The notes under the pieces: generated by a model
The model's input: only the letters and a program-made list of their open reading frames with translations
Told to the model about the DNA's origin: nothing
Databases searched by the model: none
Shown: piece by piece, positions 1 to 8,802 of the stretch
Layout: every line of letters starts with the position of its first letter
How positions within the stretch are numbered: the stretch's first letter is position 1
Assembly (NCBI GenBank): GCA_011053055.1
Contig: DRHT01000042.1
Location: 1-34,229, forward strand
Direction of reading: 5' to 3'
DNA from: Halopseudomonas sabulinigri
GTDB taxonomy: Bacteria > Pseudomonadota > Gammaproteobacteria > Pseudomonadales > Pseudomonadaceae
DNA: 34,229 bases
Made by a program: the position numbers and the translations under genes

Positions 1-322
1 TCGAGAAACCCGGCTTGTAACCCAACCGCTGATGTTCCTTGCGGATGATATTCAGGCCCAGGTTATGAAAGGTAGATACCGTCAGGCCGCGTGCATCCGG
101 GCCTTTGATCAACTGGCTAACGCGGGATTTCATTTCGCGCGCGGCTTTATTGGTAAAGGTCACGGCAATAATGTGCTGCGCACGAATGCCACACTCTTTG
201 ACCAAATAGGCGATCTTGCGCGTAATGACGCTGGTTTTGCCGCTACCCGCGCCAGCCAATACCAGCAGTGGACCGCTGATGTACTCGACGGCTTCTTGTT
301 GACGGGGATTGAGGCTTGCCAC
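1..322 (-). CDS. rep: ATP-dependent DNA helicase Rep, 5' part only
   Basis: Superfamily 1 3'-5' DNA helicase that helps replication forks pass obstacles. Only the first 107 codons are present; the gene runs off the left edge. Translated from the minus strand it begins near SLNPRQQEAVEY and contains the Walker A segment GAGSGKTSVITRKI, then TFTNKAAREMKSR (motif Ia region) and VSTFHNLGLNIIRKEH (motif Ib region). This pattern fits Rep better than UvrD. The start chosen is a GTG at 322, preceded by an AGGAGAAG ribosome-binding site; no ATG lies at a suitable place. The assignment rests on the N-terminal third of domain 1A only, so Rep versus a close UvrD-like paralogue is likely but not certain. 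Confidence 0.88.
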   Translation of the reverse strand, partial: MASLNPRQQEAVEYISGPLLVLAGAGSGKTSVITRKIAYLVKECGIRAQHIIAVTFTNKAAREMKSRVSQLIKGPDARGLTVSTFHNLGLNIIRKEHQRLGYKPGFS

Positions 323-642
323 TGGTCGGCTTCTCCTGCGGTGGGGGTGGGCAATAATAGCAGTTTTTGCTCAACTGACCGTGTAATAGCCAAACACTAG
401 GCTTGGTTAATGGCTGGATTTTCGCTATAACTGACTTCATAAAAGCGTTGTATATAACTAAATTTAAAAGAAACTTATTTTTTGGGGTGTTCTGAATCAT
501 TTGCGTGAGGGCCTGTGTAGTTGCCCTGTGCAAGCAAGACCCGAAGTAAATCATATAGATAGCAGTGGGTTGAGAGGGTGCTGACGCTGGGAGTCGGTAC
601 CAATTGATTCGGATATTGTCCTGATCCTTGGGGGATCGCTAG
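323..642. other. Intergenic region between divergent rep and the GGDEF/EAL gene
   Basis: About 320 bases without a convincing gene. The stretch around 410-490 is AT-rich compared with the flanks and probably holds the divergent promoters, but I could not settle on a -35/-10 pair. Short reading frames here on both strands have no recognisable product. I see no terminator or RNA gene. Confidence 0.5.
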
Positions 643-2352
643 TTGAGCGCTGAGAGTCCAACGCAGCGAATTGTGCTACTTGATACCGATCACGGTGCCT
701 TTGTGCGGCTGTGTCATCGGCTATCTGCCGTAAAAAGCAGTATTTTTATGCTTGAGCGACAGGAAAGTTGGCACGAGTTGCAGACGCAGATCAATCGCGG
801 CGAGGTGCAGGCAGTCATTGCCCGCGCAGAAAATCTTGCGCTGTTGGCTGATTGTGGTGTGCCGGTGATTCATCTATCGACTGAGCCGGATTTCAACTGT
901 GTTGGAAGCGCTCTCCACGATGTTCTTTGGGATCAGTCCAGTAGCAGTGAAGTCATCCGTTGTTTTCAGTATGCGATCGAGCGCCACAAGCTGCGCTCTG
1001 CCTTGGCGCACGCCGGTAATTTTGATGCGTTGACCGGAACCTGCAATCGGCAAATGTTTCAGGATCGGCTCAAGCAGGGCATGCGCCGCGCGCTGCGCAC
1101 TAATCAGCCTCTCGCCGTGCTCTTCATCGACCTCGACAACTTCCGCCATGTGAACGACACCCTTGGCCACAGCGCTGGCGATACCATCATTTGTGAGGTG
1201 GTTACCCGTCTGCGAAGTGTGCTGCGCAATACCGACACCATCGGCCGTATGGGCAGCGATGAGTTTGCGCTGGTGATCGAGGATTACACCACTGCCAGTA
1301 ATTTGCTGCAGGTCGCGCAAAAGGTGACTAACGAAATGGCTGAGCCTTTTACAGTCAATCGTGAGGGCCTATTGTTGGGCTGCAGTATTGGCATCGCGAC
1401 TTACCCCGAAGGCGGGCAAACAGTAGACAGTCTGTTATTGCACTCCAATTTGGCCATGCTGCAGGCGAAGGGGCAACGTGGTTGCAATTTCCATTTTTAC
1501 GATGAGCGCATCAACCTCCAAGCCAACAGCCTGATTGAGTTTGAGTCTTCTCTGCGCCAGGCTTTACGACGCAACGAGTTTGAGCTGCATTATCAGCCCC
1601 GTGTGGAATTGAGCACTGGCAACATCGTGGGACTCGAGGGTTTGATCCGCTGGCGCCATCCGGAGCGCGGGCTGCTGGGGCCGAACGAGTTTATTCCACT
1701 GGCGGAAGATACCGGTTTGATTGTCCCGATGGGGTACTGGGTTATCGCCCGGGCCTGTCAGGACTTGGCGCGGCTGCAGAAGATGGGCACGTCGCCTGTG
1801 CATGTCGCAGTGAACATGTCGTTCCGTCAGTTTCAGGACAGCCGTTTGCTATCGACTGTCCAGCGCTTGCTTGAACGCACTGGTATCGACCCGCATTGGT
1901 TAGAGTTCGAGCTGACCGAAACGGCAGTAATGCAGCAGCCCGAACAGGTGCTGATGACCATGGACGGGATGACCGGACTGGGCGTGCGCTTCTCGCTGGA
2001 TGATTTTGGCACCGGCTTCTCATCTTTTGTGCACCTGCACAGCTTGCCGATCAATCTGTTGAAGATTGACCGCAGCTTCGTCAAAGGCATTGCCGAACGC
2101 ACGGCGGACCGGCAATTGGTCGGGGCCATGATTGATATGGGGCATAGCCTTGGGCTGGAGGTTGTCGCAGAGGGCGTAGAGCATCGCGAACAGTTGGAGG
2201 TTTTGCGGGGTCTGGGCTGTGAGCAGGTGCAAGGTTACTTCATCAGCCCGGCCTTGGCCTTTGATGAGCTGTGCTACTTCATGGATGCTTACAGCATGGG
2301 CCGCACCGAAGCCCAGAATGCCGACGACAAGGTGTCTTCGCTATTTAGCTGA
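643..2352 (+). CDS. Cyclic-di-GMP signalling protein: divergent N-terminal domain, degenerate GGDEF, intact EAL
   Basis: Probably a c-di-GMP phosphodiesterase, 569 residues. Residues 1-115 look like a divergent receiver-type domain without a clear phospho-acceptor. A GGDEF domain follows (about 122-290, with FIDLDNFRHVNDTLGH). Its signature is GSDEF at 204-208, so the second glycine is a serine, which usually impairs cyclase activity. The EAL domain (about 300-550) reads EGL at 332-334 but keeps the expected metal and catalytic residues: E332, N391, E423, D453-D454 (DDFGTG), K474, E510 and Q530. I expect hydrolysis of c-di-GMP with GTP sensing at most by the GGDEF part. The start is a TTG at 643 behind a GGGGGA site; no better upstream start was seen. 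It is cytoplasmic by appearance, as no membrane segments are visible. Confidence 0.88.
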   Translation: MSAESPTQRIVLLDTDHGAFVRLCHRLSAVKSSIFMLERQESWHELQTQINRGEVQAVIARAENLALLADCGVPVIHLSTEPDFNCVGSALHDVLWDQSSSSEVIRCFQYAIERHKLRSALAHAGNFDALTGTCNRQMFQDRLKQGMRRALRTNQPLAVLFIDLDNFRHVNDTLGHSAGDTIICEVVTRLRSVLRNTDTIGRMGSDEFALVIEDYTTASNLLQVAQKVTNEMAEPFTVNREGLLLGCSIGIATYPEGGQTVDSLLLHSNLAMLQAKGQRGCNFHFYDERINLQANSLIEFESSLRQALRRNEFELHYQPRVELSTGNIVGLEGLIRWRHPERGLLGPNEFIPLAEDTGLIVPMGYWVIARACQDLARLQKMGTSPVHVAVNMSFRQFQDSRLLSTVQRLLERTGIDPHWLEFELTETAVMQQPEQVLMTMDGMTGLGVRFSLDDFGTGFSSFVHLHSLPINLLKIDRSFVKGIAERTADRQLVGAMIDMGHSLGLEVVAEGVEHREQLEVLRGLGCEQVQGYFISPALAFDELCYFMDAYSMGRTEAQNADDKVSSLFS

Positions 2353-2530
2353 GTTGTATCGGGGGTTGGAAGGTGAATAGCGAGGCGACTATCGACTTTG
2401 CTGGCGCCATGCTATTCAAAACCGACGCCGCCCCGCTGCGATTTAATATAGTGCACATCGCGTAGAGCGCCAGCTCCGTTTATCCGGAACTGTTACTAAT
2501 GCAGGCCGAGCGCTTTAGCAGCGCCCCTGT

Positions 2531-4042
2531 TTAGCCACCGCCGGGTTGCCGATCCAGTTGCCGGTATTGCAACGCTTCTGCCAAGTGAGCACGCGCAATC
2601 TGCGCCACACCGGCCAAGTCGGCGATGCTGCGCGCTACCTTGAGTGTGCGGTGGCTGGCACGCCGCGACAGCCCCAGCCGTACACTGGCTTGCTCCAGCC
2701 AGCGGGCATCCTCAGTTACCAGTGCGCAAAAATCGCGCAAGCCATCCATACCCAGGTGGGCATTGAGACCTTGCTGCCGCTCGGCTTGACGTTGTCGTGC
2801 GCTCAATACCTGCGCCGCAGCTGTGGCGCTATTGGGCTCCGCCAAGGTGTGTTCGGCGCTGAGCGAAAACGGCTCGTTGTGCATCGCTAAATGCAGATCT
2901 ATGCGATCCAGCAGCGGGCCAGACAACTTGCTGCGATAGCGTTGCACTTGTTCAGGTGTGCAGCGGCATCGCCCGCTGGGATCGCCTTGAAAGCCGCAGG
3001 GGCATGGGTTCATTGCGGCGATGAGTTGAAAGCGGGCAGGGAAGGTTAGTTGTTCACGGGCACGGGCGATATGAATGCAGCCTGACTCCATTGGCTCACG
3101 CAGCATCTCCAGCACCTTGCGGTCGAACTCGGGCAGTTCATCAAGAAACAGTACGCCGTTGTGCGCCTGACTTATCTCGCCGGGACGCGGTTGGCTGCCG
3201 CCGCCAACCAATGCGGCAGCTGATGCACCATGATGGGGCGCGCGAAAAGGGCGCGTCGGCCAACAGGTCAGTGGCGTGCGATCACACACCGATTGAATGG
3301 CTGCTACTTCTAAGGCTTCCTGTTCCAGGAGAGGCGGTAGTATGCCAGGCAGACGGCTGGCGAGTAGGGTCTTGCCGGTGCCGGGTGGGCCAAATAGCAA
3401 CAGGTTATGGCCGCCGCTCGCGGCAACAATAAGCGCCCGCTTGGCCTGTTGTTGGCCCTGCACCTCAGCCAGCTCGGCGACTTTAACGGGCGTGGGTGGG
3501 GGGGCAGGGCTCAGTGGCGGCAGCGGCTGCCCGTTGCGCAAATGCTCACAAAGGGCCAAAAGGTGATCTGCAGCAATCAGCTCTACGCCATTGACCAATG
3601 CTGCTTCGGCGGCATTGGCGCGCGGCAGTATGAGTGTGCGCCCGGCGTCGCGGCAGGCTAAGGCAACGGGTAATACACCCTGTACCGGACGCAGCTCACC
3701 GGATAGCGCCAGCTCGCCAATGCATTCACAGTCCGCGAGCCGTTCAGGGGGTATTTGTCCGCTGGCCGCTAACAACCCCAATGCGATGGCAAGATCGAAT
3801 CGGCCGCCTTCCTTGGGTAAATCGGCGGGTGCGAGATTAATAGTGATGCGCTTGAGGCTCGGAAAATCCAGCTGAGCATTCTGTAGAGCGCTGCGCACGC
3901 GATCTTTGCTCTCGCGTACGGCCGTCTCGGGCAGGCCAACCAAGGTCAGGCTAGGCATGCCGTTGGCAAGATGCACTTCAACGCTAACCGGAGGAGCCTG
4001 GATGCCCAGGCGGGCGCGGCTGTGGACTATCGCCAGTGACAT
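2531..4042 (-). CDS. comM: ComM / YifB family Mg-chelatase-like AAA+ ATPase
   Basis: Hexameric helicase-type ATPase that promotes branch migration during natural transformation in Vibrio and Acinetobacter; the family is widespread also in non-competent bacteria. The 503-residue protein has the expected order: the N-terminal ChlI-like domain (SLAIVHSRARLGIQAPPVSV, then LTLVGLPETAVRESKDRV), the AAA+ core with Walker A GPPGTGKT and Walker B VLFLDELPEF, the zinc-like NPCPCGFQGD and CRCTPEQ segment, and the C-terminal domain with LGLSRRASHRTLKVARSIADL. I chose the ATG at 4042, five bases after AAGGAG, over the in-frame GTG at 4048, which would overlap that site. It sits upstream of and in the same direction as nothing else here; ubiK precedes it on the same strand with a 60-base gap, so the two may be cotranscribed. 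Confidence 0.95.
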   Translation of the reverse strand: MSLAIVHSRARLGIQAPPVSVEVHLANGMPSLTLVGLPETAVRESKDRVRSALQNAQLDFPSLKRITINLAPADLPKEGGRFDLAIALGLLAASGQIPPERLADCECIGELALSGELRPVQGVLPVALACRDAGRTLILPRANAAEAALVNGVELIAADHLLALCEHLRNGQPLPPLSPAPPPTPVKVAELAEVQGQQQAKRALIVAASGGHNLLLFGPPGTGKTLLASRLPGILPPLLEQEALEVAAIQSVCDRTPLTCWPTRPFRAPHHGASAAALVGGGSQPRPGEISQAHNGVLFLDELPEFDRKVLEMLREPMESGCIHIARAREQLTFPARFQLIAAMNPCPCGFQGDPSGRCRCTPEQVQRYRSKLSGPLLDRIDLHLAMHNEPFSLSAEHTLAEPNSATAAAQVLSARQRQAERQQGLNAHLGMDGLRDFCALVTEDARWLEQASVRLGLSRRASHRTLKVARSIADLAGVAQIARAHLAEALQYRQLDRQPGGG

Positions 4043-4102
4043 GATCACTCCTTGATCATTAAATCTGGTGCCTGATACAGCCGGGCTCAGGCGTAGGTAA
4101 GG

Positions 4103-4363
4103 TTATTTATCGGGGTGTTCGGAGCTCGAGTTTTCGAAGGCCGCGACGCGCGCCTCCAATGCCTCCAGACGCTCACGGGTACGCATGAGCACGACCTGTT
4201 GGGTCTCAAATTCATCGCGGCTGACCACGTCTAACTTGCTCAAAGCGCTTTGTAGCATGGCTTTGAGATGCTTTTCGACGTCGGGGGCTGGCAGCCCCTT
4301 TTCGCTCATTAGCAGCTTGCTTGCTTGGCTGCTGACGGCGTCTATTACAAGTTTATGCAGCAT
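4103..4363 (-). CDS. ubiK: Ubiquinone biosynthesis accessory factor UbiK (YqiC/BMFP family)
   Basis: Small 86-residue protein of the BMFP family, which binds the cytosolic Ubi complex and lipids and supports aerobic ubiquinone synthesis. The diagnostic core is present: SALSKLDVVSRDEFETQQ followed by VLMRTRERLEALEARVAAFE, a C-terminal coiled coil. The N-terminal part is an amphipathic helix. It lies upstream of comM on the same strand and divergent from the glnK region, an arrangement I recall from Pseudomonas genomes. The family call is firm; its function here is taken from enterobacterial homologues. Confidence 0.9.
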   Translation of the reverse strand: MLHKLVIDAVSSQASKLLMSEKGLPAPDVEKHLKAMLQSALSKLDVVSRDEFETQQVVLMRTRERLEALEARVAAFENSSSEHPDK

Positions 4364-4496
4364 CCCGGATACCTGCGGCGATGATTAGTGTTGGTTGGGC
4401 ATATGCCCTTGCTAGCACCGCAGTGTAGCACTGAGTGCAGGCAGACCGAAACGCGCTCCCTGATCGTGCGCCGAATGCGCGCGCGCCCTACAGGCG

Positions 4497-4513
4497 TGCA
4501 CTACACTGGTGCA
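4497..4513 (+). promoter_or_regulatory. NtrC-binding site upstream of glnK-amtB
   Basis: The 17-mer TGCACTACACTGGTGCA matches the NtrC consensus TGCACC-N5-GGTGCA at 11 of 12 fixed positions. It lies about 75 bases upstream of the -24 element at 4588, a normal distance for an activator of a sigma-54 promoter. A weaker copy (AGCACCGCAGTGTAGCA, 9 of 12) lies at 4414-4430. This fits the known control of glnK-amtB by nitrogen limitation. Confidence 0.8.
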
Positions 4514-4587
4514 AGAGAGGGCGTGAAGGCTGGTTGTTTGTTGTACGATATTTTTCATATCATTGATTTTTAAGAAGAAAACAAAAT

Positions 4588-4603
4588 TGGCAGGTTTTCT
4601 GCA
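4588..4603 (+). promoter_or_regulatory. Sigma-54 (-24/-12) promoter of the glnK-amtB unit
   Basis: TGGCAGGTTTTCTGCA has the invariant GG and GC dinucleotides twelve bases apart and fits TGGCACG-N4-TTGCA at all but two fixed positions. Transcription should start near 4614, so the message would include the small porin-like frame at 4699 before glnK at 4914. With the NtrC site upstream this is strong evidence for nitrogen-regulated expression. Confidence 0.85.
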
Positions 4604-4698
4604 ATGTGTGCTGTAGCTGAAGGCGGTGTGCAGTCCTATTGCAGGGCGCAACACCAAATCGCAGCCAGAACAGTGTTGATCACATCAGGAGCATAACA

Positions 4699-5252
<554 letters not shown>

Positions 5253-5305
5253 GGCACGCTCTTTCACCGAATGCAGTAAAAAAGCCTATATGGGGGGCTT
5301 GAAAA

Positions 5306-6556
5306 ATGGAAGATATCGTACAACTCAAGTACGCACTTGATACGTTCTACTTTCTGATTTGCGGCGCGCTGGTTATGTGGATGGCGGCAGGTTTCGCCAT
5401 GCTCGAAGCCGGCTTGGTCCGCGCCAAGAACACCACCGAAATCCTCACCAAGAACGTGGCTCTGTACGCTATCGCGTGCACCATGTACCTGTTGATTGGT
5501 TACCACATCATGTACTCCAGTCCGGAAGGCGGCATTTTCCCGAGCTTTGGCGTACTGATCGGGCCAGAAAACTCGGTTGAAGACGTACTCGCCGGCGGCG
5601 ATGATGCACCTTACTACTCGGTTGCATCCGACTTCTTCTTCCAGGTGGTCTTCGTCGCTACAGCTATGTCGATCGTTTCGGGTGCGGTAGCCGAGCGCAT
5701 GAAGCTGTTCGCATTCCTGATCTTCGCCGTCGTCATGACGGGCTTCATCTACCCAATCCAGGGCTTCTGGAAATGGGGCGGTGGCTTCCTGAACGCGGCT
5801 GGCTTCCTCGACTTCGCCGGTTCTGGTGTGGTCCACCTGACAGGTGCTACCGCTGCACTGGCTGGTGTACTGCTGCTGGGTGCTCGTAAAGGCAAGTACG
5901 GTCCTAATGGTCAGATCAGTGCCATCCCCGGTTCTAACCTGCCGATGGCGACCTTGGGTATGTTCATCCTTTGGTTGGGCTGGTTCGGCTTCAACGGCGG
6001 TTCGCAGTTGGTTATTTCCAACATTGCTGACGCCAACGCGGTTGCTCAGATCTTCCTGAACACTAACGCGGCGGCTGCCGGTGGTCTGATTGCAGGTCTG
6101 TTGGTTGCTCGCATCCTGTTTGGTAAGGCTGACCTGACCATGGCTCTGAACGGCGCACTGGCTGGTTTGGTTGCCATCACTGCTGAGCCGCTGACTCCTG
6201 GTGGTCTGCAAGCTACTCTGATCGGTGCGGTGGGCGGTGTGATTGTCGTCTTCGCGGTACTGGGTCTGGACAAGCTGAAGATCGATGATCCGGTCGGCGC
6301 CATCTCCGTTCACGGTGTGGTCGGTATCTGGGGTCTGCTGGCTGTATGCCTGACCAACGGCGACGCTTCTCTGAAAGCACAGCTGCTGGGCATCGTAGTT
6401 ATCTTCCTCTGGGTATTCATCTCTAGCTTGATCGTATGGAGCATCATCAAACTGGTGATGGGCCTGCGCGTTAGTGAAGAAGAAGAGTACGAAGGCGTCG
6501 ATATCTCCGAGTGCGGTATGGAAGCCTATCCGGAATTCACCAGCAGCAAGAAGTAA
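5306..6556 (+). CDS. amtB: Ammonium transporter AmtB
   Basis: 416-residue inner-membrane ammonium channel with the 11-helix Amt/Mep/Rh fold. Unlike E. coli AmtB it shows no obvious cleaved signal peptide: the protein begins with a short hydrophilic stretch and enters TM1 near residue 13. Family landmarks are MLEAGLVRAKNT in TM1-2, the pore segment FAGSGVVHLTGATAALAG with the first of the twin histidines, and SVHGVVGIWGLLAVCL with the second. The C-terminal cytoplasmic tail (EEEEYEGVDISECGMEAYPE) is the GlnK-binding region. It is cotranscribed with glnK and ends in a strong hairpin at 6581. A long antisense frame over this gene is a shadow of its codon usage. Confidence 0.96.
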   Translation: MEDIVQLKYALDTFYFLICGALVMWMAAGFAMLEAGLVRAKNTTEILTKNVALYAIACTMYLLIGYHIMYSSPEGGIFPSFGVLIGPENSVEDVLAGGDDAPYYSVASDFFFQVVFVATAMSIVSGAVAERMKLFAFLIFAVVMTGFIYPIQGFWKWGGGFLNAAGFLDFAGSGVVHLTGATAALAGVLLLGARKGKYGPNGQISAIPGSNLPMATLGMFILWLGWFGFNGGSQLVISNIADANAVAQIFLNTNAAAAGGLIAGLLVARILFGKADLTMALNGALAGLVAITAEPLTPGGLQATLIGAVGGVIVVFAVLGLDKLKIDDPVGAISVHGVVGIWGLLAVCLTNGDASLKAQLLGIVVIFLWVFISSLIVWSIIKLVMGLRVSEEEEYEGVDISECGMEAYPEFTSSKK

Positions 6557-6580
6557 GCTGACTGGCAATACCGGAAACAA

Positions 6581-6611
6581 CAAAGAGGGCGCCCATCGGG
6601 CGCCCTCTTTG
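6581..6611. terminator. Bidirectional intrinsic terminator between amtB and the sensor kinase
   Basis: A perfect 14-base-pair inverted repeat, CAAAGAGGGCGCCC (6581-6594) against its complement (6598-6611), with a three-base ATC loop and followed by TTTGTGTCT. The stem ends in AAAG/CTTT, so it can also end transcription from the minus strand. It separates two convergent genes. Confidence 0.9.
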
Positions 6612-6625
6612 TTTGTGTCTGTAGA

Positions 6626-7984
6626 TCAGGATTGGCGGGGCAAGCGAACGCATGCCAGTAAGCCCCCCTGAGCGCTGGCCGCAAACCTCAGCGTGCCGTC
6701 ATAGCGCGCTACGGTTTCTCTCACTATGGCTAAGCCAAGGCCATGACCGGGCACTTGCTGATCCAGGCGAAGCCCGCGTGTGCCGAGCTGCTCGAGTTGT
6801 TCTTCCGCGACGCCAATACCATCATCCGCGACCTGGATTTCGAACGCCTGTGCATCCTGTTGCAAGCACACCAGGACCTGCGAGCGCGCCCACTTGCCGG
6901 CATTGTCGATCAGGTTGCCTAGTAACTCATTCAAATCCTGCTCCTCAATCGGCCACAGCTGGTACTCGTCTATTTGGATGTCGAGCTCAAAGCGTTTTTC
7001 GGCATACAAGCGTCCGAGCATCCAAAGCATGTCGCGCGCCTGCACTACAGGGTTGGCGTTCTTACCTGCTTGAGGTCCTGCGGCTTGGGCGCTTCGCATG
7101 GAGGTATCCAGCTGTAGATTGATTTCTGCCAGCTTGCTGGTTATCTGCGTGCGCATCGCGCCATCGATGGGTTGTTGGGTGTTACTCAGCATCTGGGTGA
7201 TGGCTGCAATGGGGGTTTTAACGCTGTGTGAGAGGTTGGCATTGGTTTGCCGGGAGCGCTCGAGGCGCTGGTCCAGCGTATCGAGCAATTGGTTGAGCTG
7301 TTGCGTGAGTCGCTGAAACTCTGCTGGGACGGCTTCGTCGAGCCGTGATCGTCCGCCCTGGCGCAGCTGTTGCAACTGGTGGCGCAGCTGAGTGGTGGGG
7401 CGCAGAGACAAATGCACTGCTAGCCAGATCATGCCGATCAACAACAATAGCAGAGCGACGGCGACCAGGGCGGTCCAAAGGTGGAGTTCTTGTTCGCCGG
7501 CCTTGAGCACGCTGTAATCCTCAGCCACCACGATGATCAGCGGTTGGCCTTCTACCGAAGAGGTAGCGCGGTAGGCGAGGAAGTGACTGGGGGCCGACTG
7601 GCCTGGCAGCTGCGTACTCAAGGTCAGCAGGCCCGTTTCAGATTGGGTCAGCCAAGGTTGCAGTTGGGCGCTCCAGTCCGGGTGTGAGAATAGCTCGCGG
7701 CCAGCCAGGCTTACCGCATAAACGTGGTGGGACGCCGCGTTAAAGGAATCGTGTTGGAAGGCGATTTGATTGCCCTCGCCGGCAGGGGTGGCGCGTAGAT
7801 TATGTTCGATAAAGGCGGCTTCCTGGTACAGGCGGTCTTTTACGAAGTCGCGGGTCATGCGCTCCAGTATTACCCCATGCAGAACCCAAGCGACGCCCAT
7901 GAAGATGGCGGCGAACGGCAGCAGCCAGCACAGCAGCGTGGTGCGAATCGAGCGGCCCGGCTTACTCTTGGGCAGTAAAGACAT
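6626..7984 (-). CDS. PhoQ-like membrane sensor histidine kinase
   Basis: 452-residue kinase. TM1 is about 17-38, a periplasmic sensor region about 40-165, and TM2 about 169-194. A HAMP-like linker leads to the dimerisation helix with the phospho-acceptor H253 in NLSHSVKTPIA. That variant (HSVKTP) is typical of the PhoQ-type subgroup. The ATPase domain has the N-box NELLGNLIDNAGKWA (352-366), G1 ADDGIGV and G2 GHGLGLAIV. The start is the ATG at 7984; an upstream in-frame extension to 8023 lies inside the response regulator gene. It overlaps that gene by 23 bases. Its neighbours suggest control of the divergent copper genes, but the PhoQ-like catalytic part would also fit a divalent-cation sensor. 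The stimulus cannot be read from the sequence. Confidence 0.9.
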   Translation of the reverse strand: MSLLPKSKPGRSIRTTLLCWLLPFAAIFMGVAWVLHGVILERMTRDFVKDRLYQEAAFIEHNLRATPAGEGNQIAFQHDSFNAASHHVYAVSLAGRELFSHPDWSAQLQPWLTQSETGLLTLSTQLPGQSAPSHFLAYRATSSVEGQPLIIVVAEDYSVLKAGEQELHLWTALVAVALLLLLIGMIWLAVHLSLRPTTQLRHQLQQLRQGGRSRLDEAVPAEFQRLTQQLNQLLDTLDQRLERSRQTNANLSHSVKTPIAAITQMLSNTQQPIDGAMRTQITSKLAEINLQLDTSMRSAQAAGPQAGKNANPVVQARDMLWMLGRLYAEKRFELDIQIDEYQLWPIEEQDLNELLGNLIDNAGKWARSQVLVCLQQDAQAFEIQVADDGIGVAEEQLEQLGTRGLRLDQQVPGHGLGLAIVRETVARYDGTLRFAASAQGGLLACVRLPRQS

Positions 7985-8627
7985 AGCCTTGGCCTCGCTG
8001 GGTTTGAATTGCATTGCGGCCAATCAACAATCGCAGCCGGCGGATGTAGGCTTCTATGGTATTCAAACTGGGCTCGGCTTCGAGGTTGTAGAGCTGCTCC
8101 AGTAGCTCTTCCTTGGAAAACAGCCGGTTGGGGCGGCTCATGAAACAGCGTAGTAACCGGAATTCCGTGCCGGTCAGCCCGTGCCATTGGCCATCGGGGG
8201 TGCACACCCGCTGACGCTCTTCGTCGAGGCGATAACGGCCGGTCTCAATGGTGCTGGAGGTCCGCCCTTCGCTGCGTCTGATCAGTGCGTGCAACCGAGC
8301 CAGTAGCTCTTCCCAGTGGAACGGCTTTGCCAGGTAGTCATCGGCTCCGGCTTTTAATCCGTTGACCTTGTCCTGCCAGCTGTCGCGGGCAGTCAGTAGC
8401 AGCACTGGCATCTCACAGCCGGCCTGCCGCCATTGCTGCATGACCTCCAGCCCATTGCCATCGGGCAAGCCAATATCCACCACCGCTACTCGATAGCTTT
8501 CCTGCAACCCTAGCTGCGCTGCTGTGCTGGCCGAGTCGCTGGCGTCTACGGCGAAGCCAGCTTGTTCCAGACTCTGGCGCAAGCTGCTTTGCAGCAAGGG
8601 ATCATCTTCTACCAACAGCAGCCGCAT
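7962..8627 (-). CDS. OmpR/PhoB-family response regulator
   Basis: 221-residue transcription factor. The receiver domain (1-115) has the acidic pair D8-D9, phospho-acceptor D51 (AVVDIGLPDGNGL), T79 and K101 (DDYLAKPF). The DNA-binding winged helix (about 125-220) has LTGTEFRLLRCFMSRP and the recognition segment NTIEAYIRRLR. The start ATG at 8627 follows AGAGG. It is cotranscribed with the overlapping kinase gene. Three TTCAG repeats 15 to 40 bases upstream of its start probably are its own binding site. Copper control is an inference from the divergent cupredoxin-copA-copB genes; the pair could equally be an unrelated PhoPQ/QseBC-like system. Confidence 0.92.
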   Translation of the reverse strand: MRLLLVEDDPLLQSSLRQSLEQAGFAVDASDSASTAAQLGLQESYRVAVVDIGLPDGNGLEVMQQWRQAGCEMPVLLLTARDSWQDKVNGLKAGADDYLAKPFHWEELLARLHALIRRSEGRTSSTIETGRYRLDEERQRVCTPDGQWHGLTGTEFRLLRCFMSRPNRLFSKEELLEQLYNLEAEPSLNTIEAYIRRLRLLIGRNAIQTQRGQGYVFTAQE

Positions 8628-8641
8628 GGGATGCCTCTTTT

Positions 8642-8667
8642 TTCAGGTGTGTTCAGTCAGGATTCAG
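8642..8667. promoter_or_regulatory. Triple TTCAG direct repeat, likely response-regulator operator
   Basis: TTCAG occurs at 8642, 8652 and 8663, giving spacings of 10 and 11 bases, one helical turn each. Tandem half-sites with this phasing are how OmpR-family dimers bind DNA. The site lies in the shared divergent region between the response regulator (start 8627) and the cupredoxin gene (start 8803), so it could serve autoregulation, control of the copper genes, or both. Confidence 0.55.
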
Positions 8668-8802
8668 TTTCGCGCTACATGCTGAGCGCCTAGCACTGGC
8701 TGTGAGAGTGCATCGGCAACCAGGGTGGTTGTCAATTCAAACCGATTTTTTGTGAGTGCTCGGATTCGTGTGCATTCGCTTGTGAAGCAAAGGCGGGACG
8801 TT

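Noticed and set aside
5264..6583. 439-codon open frame on the minus strand over amtB
   Set aside because: Its product is rich in Gln, Asp and His with no domain pattern, while the plus strand codes a complete AmtB. It is a codon-usage shadow.
8628..8802. CusR/CopR box in the cupredoxin promoter
   Set aside because: GGTTGTCAATTCAAACC has only four-base matching arms and does not fit the known boxes.
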